Assembly: GCA_030037635.1 (NCBI GenBank)
Contig: JASHQH010000101.1
Coordinates: forward strand, 1-34,657
DNA: 34,657 bases
Reading direction: 5' to 3'
From: Acidobacteriaceae bacterium
GTDB taxonomy: Bacteria; Acidobacteriota; Terriglobia; Terriglobales; Acidobacteriaceae
This document shows, one piece after another, positions 31,946 through 34,657 of this stretch. The notes beneath the pieces are model-generated. The model saw only the letters and a program-made list of their open reading frames with translations. It made no database searches and was not told where the DNA came from. The position numbers and the translations under genes were made by a program. The number at the start of each line of letters is the position of its first letter. Position 1 is the first letter of the stretch.

Positions 31946-32362
31946 TCAGCGAGCCGCCACGGCGGAGCCAGCGAGGCCCCGGATATTCGGGCGCAGCCAG
32001 GCGGCAAGTTCGGGTTCGGAGATGGCGCCGTCGGCAACGGACAACATCGCAGTCACGCCGTCGCGATCGCTGGCTGTCAGCTCATAGCCGTTCTTGAGCA
32101 GAGATGTTTCCGCCACAACCCACGCGGTCCGTTTGTTGCCATCGAAAAACGGGTGATTACGCGCGATGCCAATGGCGTAGGCCGCAGCCAGATGGGCGAC
32201 ATCGGGGTTTCCGTACGCTTCGAGGTTTTGCGGCCGCGTCAGCGCTGACTGTAGGAGCGGCATTTCCCTGATCCCAGGCAAGCCGCCGTGCTCCGCAATT
32301 TGTTCTTCGTGAATGGCGAGGACGGAGCTCTCTTTAATCCATCTCCAGGCCGGAGCCGTCAT
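31946..32362 (-). CDS. doc: Death-on-curing (Doc/Fic) family toxin
   Basis: The 138-residue protein is a Doc-type Fic domain. The catalytic motif HPFFDGNKRTA (His70 to Ala80) fits HxFx(D/N)GNKR. The preceding LLQSALTRPQNLEAYGNPDV and HLAAAYAIGIARN are usual for the family. Phage P1 Doc phosphorylates EF-Tu and stops translation; full-size Fic proteins add AMP, and the Asp in DGNKR here is compatible with either type. Its ATG overlaps the antitoxin stop by four bases (ATGA), so the toxin is made only after the antitoxin. The partner is AbrB/MazE-like rather than the classical Phd, a pairing known in many bacteria. Confidence 0.93.
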   Translation of the reverse strand: MTAPAWRWIKESSVLAIHEEQIAEHGGLPGIREMPLLQSALTRPQNLEAYGNPDVAHLAAAYAIGIARNHPFFDGNKRTAWVVAETSLLKNGYELTASDRDGVTAMLSVADGAISEPELAAWLRPNIRGLAGSAVAAR

Positions 32363-32583
32363 TTGGCTAGCTCACGAAGCAGATTGCGGCGCTTGCGCAT
32401 GACCTCGCGAGCGAGGACCATGTCCTCCTCGAATTCCGCATCGTAGGGCGTGAGCCGAAACCCGTCGGGCGACTCCGTGAGGAAGACGGAATCGCCTTTG
32501 GCGATCTTGAGCCGGCTCAAGACTTCTTTCGGCAGGATGATTCCCGCTGAACTCCCGATCGTCGTCACCTTGAGCTTGACCAT
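32359..32583 (-). CDS. AbrB/MazE-type antitoxin
   Basis: The 74-residue protein has a SpoVT/AbrB swapped-hairpin DNA-binding domain (VTTIGSSAGIILPKEVLSRL, then KIAKGDSVFLTESPDGFRLT). A charged helical tail (FEEDMVLAREVMRKRRNLLR) probably neutralises the Doc toxin. The ATG at 32583 follows GGAGGGACGGCC and begins MVKLKVT, as in relatives; a frame open to 32640 covers the operator and is not coding. The protein should bind the palindrome at 32605-32624 and repress the pair. It is first in the operon, as for most type II systems. Confidence 0.92.
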   Translation of the reverse strand: MVKLKVTTIGSSAGIILPKEVLSRLKIAKGDSVFLTESPDGFRLTPYDAEFEEDMVLAREVMRKRRNLLRELAK

Positions 32584-32604
32584 GGCCGTCCCTCCGACCC
32601 CTCG

Positions 32605-32624
32605 ATTATAACAAAGGTTATAAT
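32605..32624 (-). promoter_or_regulatory. Promoter/operator of the toxin-antitoxin operon
   Basis: ATTATAAC-AAAG-GTTATAAT is a perfect 8-bp inverted repeat. On the minus strand its proximal arm holds a perfect -10, TATAAT, ending about 22 bases before the antitoxin start. TCAACA, 18 bases upstream, is a possible weak -35. The overlap of -10 and palindrome suggests autorepression by the antitoxin. Confidence 0.75.
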
Positions 32625-32786
32625 GAGCTGTTGAGTCCAAGAATTAAAGGGAGTTATGAGGCTTCGAGCCCCGCCATGTGACGAAAGTGCCTAATCCTTA
32701 TGCACTGTCGGGAAGAAAATGCGGCTTTTGGGGATTGTGCCGGCGCAGAAAACCCCGTACTCTTCAGGGGCCGGTAGATAAAAAAC
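32625..32786. other. Intergenic stretch, nothing identified
   Basis: This stretch lies between the toxin-antitoxin promoter and the terminator of the OmpA-like gene. It contains small imperfect GC palindromes but no recognisable gene, RNA or promoter. Confidence 0.35.
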
Positions 32787-32809
32787 GGCCCCCGTTTTTA
32801 ACGGGGGCC
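32787..32809 (-). terminator. Strong intrinsic terminator after the OmpA-like gene
   Basis: GGCCCCCGTT-TTT-AACGGGGGCC is a perfect 10-bp stem. Read on the minus strand it is followed by GTTTTTT. It lies about 100 bases beyond the stop of the OmpA-like gene. A second perfect hairpin (CTCTCGC-GTT-GCGAGAG, 32824-32840) lies between the two. Confidence 0.85.
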
Positions 32810-32910
32810 AAGTTGCCTTGGTTCTCTCGCGTTGCGAGAGCTTGTTGGCGGCCTTACGGCGGGGTGGCCGTTGACACTAGAGCATAGCCTCGGGGGAGGA
32901 TGGCCGCGAT

Positions 32911-33837
32911 TTACGGCTGCTCCGTGCCAGCTGGAGGTGTAGCGCTTTGGGGTGACGCTGCACTCCGGGCCGCCAAACTGTTTTCCATCAACCGCAAATG
33001 CACCGTGTTCTTTCTTACCCGCTCCGGCTTTTGATCCGGATTGTCGGTGTTGTTCATCGCCATTTCGTTGCCGAGGGCGACGGCGTGCATGCGGTAGACG
33101 GGAATCTGATGTTCCGTTACTAGATAGCGCTTGACGGCTTCAGCCAAACGCTCGGAATTCTGGATGCCGACGCTGCCTGCGCCGGGTGAGTGTGCTTCGA
33201 TCTCGACGATGTAGCCTTCGCGACCCGCCAAGCTCGCTGCCAGCTGATCAAGCGCCGTCTTGGAATCGGAGGTCAATACGCTGCTGCCTGGGTGGAACGT
33301 GATCTCCGCTTCGGTAATCTGGTGATACTGGTCGAGCCCGTTGACAGTGTTGTTGATGTTGTCAACGTGCTGCGAGGCTTGCTGCGCGGTATTGCTGGCA
33401 GTTTGCGCCTGCGAGTTGGCGTTCTGGGCCACCTGGTTGGCCGCATCGGCCGACTGCTGTGCCCTCTGAATTCCAGCTTGTGCCCGCGCATCCACGTCCT
33501 TGATGTCGCGCGCGTTCTTCGCGTTTACTTCGTCGAGTTCTGATAACCGGTCGTTGATGGGGTCAATCTGCTTCTTGACCCACTTTTTCCGCGCAAACGG
33601 ATTCATACGACCCCAGAACCCCTCCTTCGGGGGAGTCAACGGCTGTTCTGCCGTAGAGGAGGGCTGCTGTTGCGCCTGCATTGACGGTTGCTGTTGCGCC
33701 GCCGAAGAAGGAGTGGCTTGGGAATCCCCGGCTGAGGATTGCGCTTTCGCGCAAACAGGGATTGCAATCGCAGATGCCAGCGTCAAAATCGCGACCTGGC
33801 GAGGGAACGAAATGAAATTGTTCAGTTTCCGGCTCAT
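32911..33837 (-). CDS. OmpA-like protein with Ala/Gln-rich coiled coil
   Basis: The 308-residue protein has a signal peptide (about 1-32, VAILTLASAIAIPVCAKAQ) and a Gln/Ser/Pro-rich segment. A short motif with FWGRMNPFARKKWVKKQ (74-90) follows, then a coiled-coil stretch (about 92-165, rich in Ala, Gln, Asn). The OmpA C-terminal fold is at about 172-285. In OmpA the peptidoglycan is held by a TD...R pair; here the motif reads EIEAHSPGAGSV, so the usual Asp is missing, while ERVRKNTVHLRL keeps the Arg-rich end. The protein may bind the wall weakly or otherwise. GAGGGG nine bases before the ATG supports the start. A strong terminator lies downstream. Confidence 0.85.
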   Translation of the reverse strand: MSRKLNNFISFPRQVAILTLASAIAIPVCAKAQSSAGDSQATPSSAAQQQPSMQAQQQPSSTAEQPLTPPKEGFWGRMNPFARKKWVKKQIDPINDRLSELDEVNAKNARDIKDVDARAQAGIQRAQQSADAANQVAQNANSQAQTASNTAQQASQHVDNINNTVNGLDQYHQITEAEITFHPGSSVLTSDSKTALDQLAASLAGREGYIVEIEAHSPGAGSVGIQNSERLAEAVKRYLVTEHQIPVYRMHAVALGNEMAMNNTDNPDQKPERVRKNTVHLRLMENSLAARSAASPQSATPPAGTEQP

Positions 33838-34132
33838 TGGGTCAGCCCCTCAAAAAATAGGATGCTTGCCTTGAGACATGGATCAGTCATCTCATACATG
33901 GAACGTTGCTCAGTTCCGCTTGCCCCTCCTTGTTGCAAGGGTGGTGCCAAAAGAGCGGGTCCCGGGCAAAATCTCATATCTATCTGAATAGGAGAGCGTT
34001 AAGGGCATGGCTTGACCCAAAAACAGGTCAGCCGAAGTGGCACAGTAAACGGCTGTATCGGGTAATTTTTTCCAGCTTAAGTACTTTCTACTCAGTAAGG
34101 AAGGGCGAATCCGGGTCAACCGCGGGTTGGGC
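33838..34132. other. Intergenic region upstream of the OmpA-like gene
   Basis: These 295 bases separate two minus-strand genes and should hold the OmpA-like promoter. I find only small hairpins such as CCTTG-TTG-CAAGG (near 33928-33940) and no convincing promoter. Short frames here lack coding character. Confidence 0.4.
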
Positions 34133-34654
34133 TTACTTTAAATCCACGTGAATGATGCGAACCTCAGGGTATGCGCCATCCCAATCTTGTGGCACGTTGT
34201 CAAATATCAGCCTGAAATCCCGGGCGTCGCCCTGTTTGAGCGGGGCCGCCGACACGGGTTCCACATCAATATACGGTTCCCGGGTCCTGATGAGCATCAG
34301 CGGCTGCGTCTGGTTCCAAGCCACCTCATGCGCCGGGTCACGGAAGAGCACCTGCACTGCAATTCCGGTCACCGTCCTGGCCCCGTTGTTCACAATCTGA
34401 CCGTCGAGGTAGGTCGACTTTCCCCCGGCAAGATTCGCCGCTTCGCTCATGGCCAGCTGGCTTAGGACGAGGTTGGCAGCATATGGATCGAGCGGCGCCG
34501 AGGTCGGCGTCATCTGTGAAGTGTTTCTGCCGTGCTCGAAGATCAGCACCACGCCTGCCAGTATGGCGAGAACGATGGCCGCAGCCACCACCATGGGAAG
34601 CCAGCTTCGCTCCTGCTGCGGCGCAGGGTGCACAAGTTGTGGTCCCGTGCTCAC
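34133..34654 (-). CDS. Single-span membrane protein, DUF2393-like; start may lie outside
   Basis: The visible protein has 173 residues: a cytoplasmic proline-rich start, one membrane span (about 19-40, LPMVVAAAIVLAILAGVVLI) and an extracytoplasmic beta-rich domain (about 58-173). That domain contains AANLAGGKSTYLDGQIVNNG, VTGIAVQVLFRDP and PLKQGDARDFRLIFDNVPQD. It resembles FxLYD/DUF2393-type immunoglobulin-like domains of acidobacterial membrane proteins, an assignment made from memory. The first usable start is a GTG at 34654, three bases from the window edge, so the true start may lie beyond it. The function is unknown. Confidence 0.75.
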   Translation of the reverse strand: MSTGPQLVHPAPQQERSWLPMVVAAAIVLAILAGVVLIFEHGRNTSQMTPTSAPLDPYAANLVLSQLAMSEAANLAGGKSTYLDGQIVNNGARTVTGIAVQVLFRDPAHEVAWNQTQPLMLIRTREPYIDVEPVSAAPLKQGDARDFRLIFDNVPQDWDGAYPEVRIIHVDLK

Positions 34655-34657
34655 GAG

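Noticed and set aside
33910..34119. Short minus-strand frame (69 codons) between the last two genes
   Set aside because: No ribosome binding site, no recognisable motif and an amino acid composition like translated intergenic DNA.

Overview
The window looks like a stretch of chromosome from a high-GC Acidobacteriota bacterium, probably class Terriglobia. The best clue is the orphan MacB/FtsX-type permease at 28843-31395, whose N-terminal block is typical of the large acidobacterial permease family. Supporting clues are a secreted protein with a carboxypeptidase-regulatory-like domain, a TPM/LemA pair and a soluble MgtE-N/CBS protein. This assignment is inferred from protein style, because no rRNA or marker gene is present. 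Strong purine-rich ribosome binding sites and short gaps make most gene starts easy to place. I see no rRNA, tRNA, CRISPR array, integrase or transposase.

Layout. 1-5.3 kb: the start of a secreted protein coupled to a LysW-like zinc-ribbon protein (both minus), then a rhomboid homologue lacking its catalytic residues, fabD, a TonB-domain protein and an oligopeptidase B. 5.4-8.3 kb: a small unknown gene, the TPM/LemA pair, and a partner-switching pair (anti-sigma kinase and STAS antagonist). 8.5-16.4 kb: three genes with possible magnesium links (MgtE-N/CBS protein, divergent Nramp-like transporter, CNNM/CorC-like protein). Between them lie an SRPBCC-ArsR operon with a clear promoter and operators, a GH172 (DUF2961) enzyme, a Nudix hydrolase and a HAD phosphatase. 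16.5-17.3 kb: a DUF4097 protein with nine TGSGS-type repeats.

17.4-22.4 kb holds the most interesting locus. It is a two-gene minus-strand operon encoding a TIR-domain protein with a second TIR-like module, and a 1228-residue STAND-type ATPase with one membrane span and 14 very similar WD40 repeats, enough for two seven-bladed propellers. The genes overlap by four bases (GTGA). It resembles predicted immune or conflict systems in which a STAND sensor controls a TIR NAD+-consuming effector; its trigger is unknown.

22.6-34.7 kb: a secreted acid phosphatase with an inserted CxCxCxC cluster, a run of three hairpins resembling a REP element, a phosphoglycolate-phosphatase-like HAD protein and a beta-helix-type membrane protein. 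Next come a TetR-controlled operon (small membrane protein, TetR, epimerase) with a 16-bp palindrome at its promoter, a PilZ-like/Abi-alpha-like protein and the orphan permease. Last are a small secreted protein, a Doc/AbrB toxin-antitoxin operon with its own palindrome, an OmpA-like coiled-coil protein and a single-span membrane protein at the right edge.

Functional assignments rest on motifs and family resemblance read by eye. No database search, structure prediction or alignment program was run.
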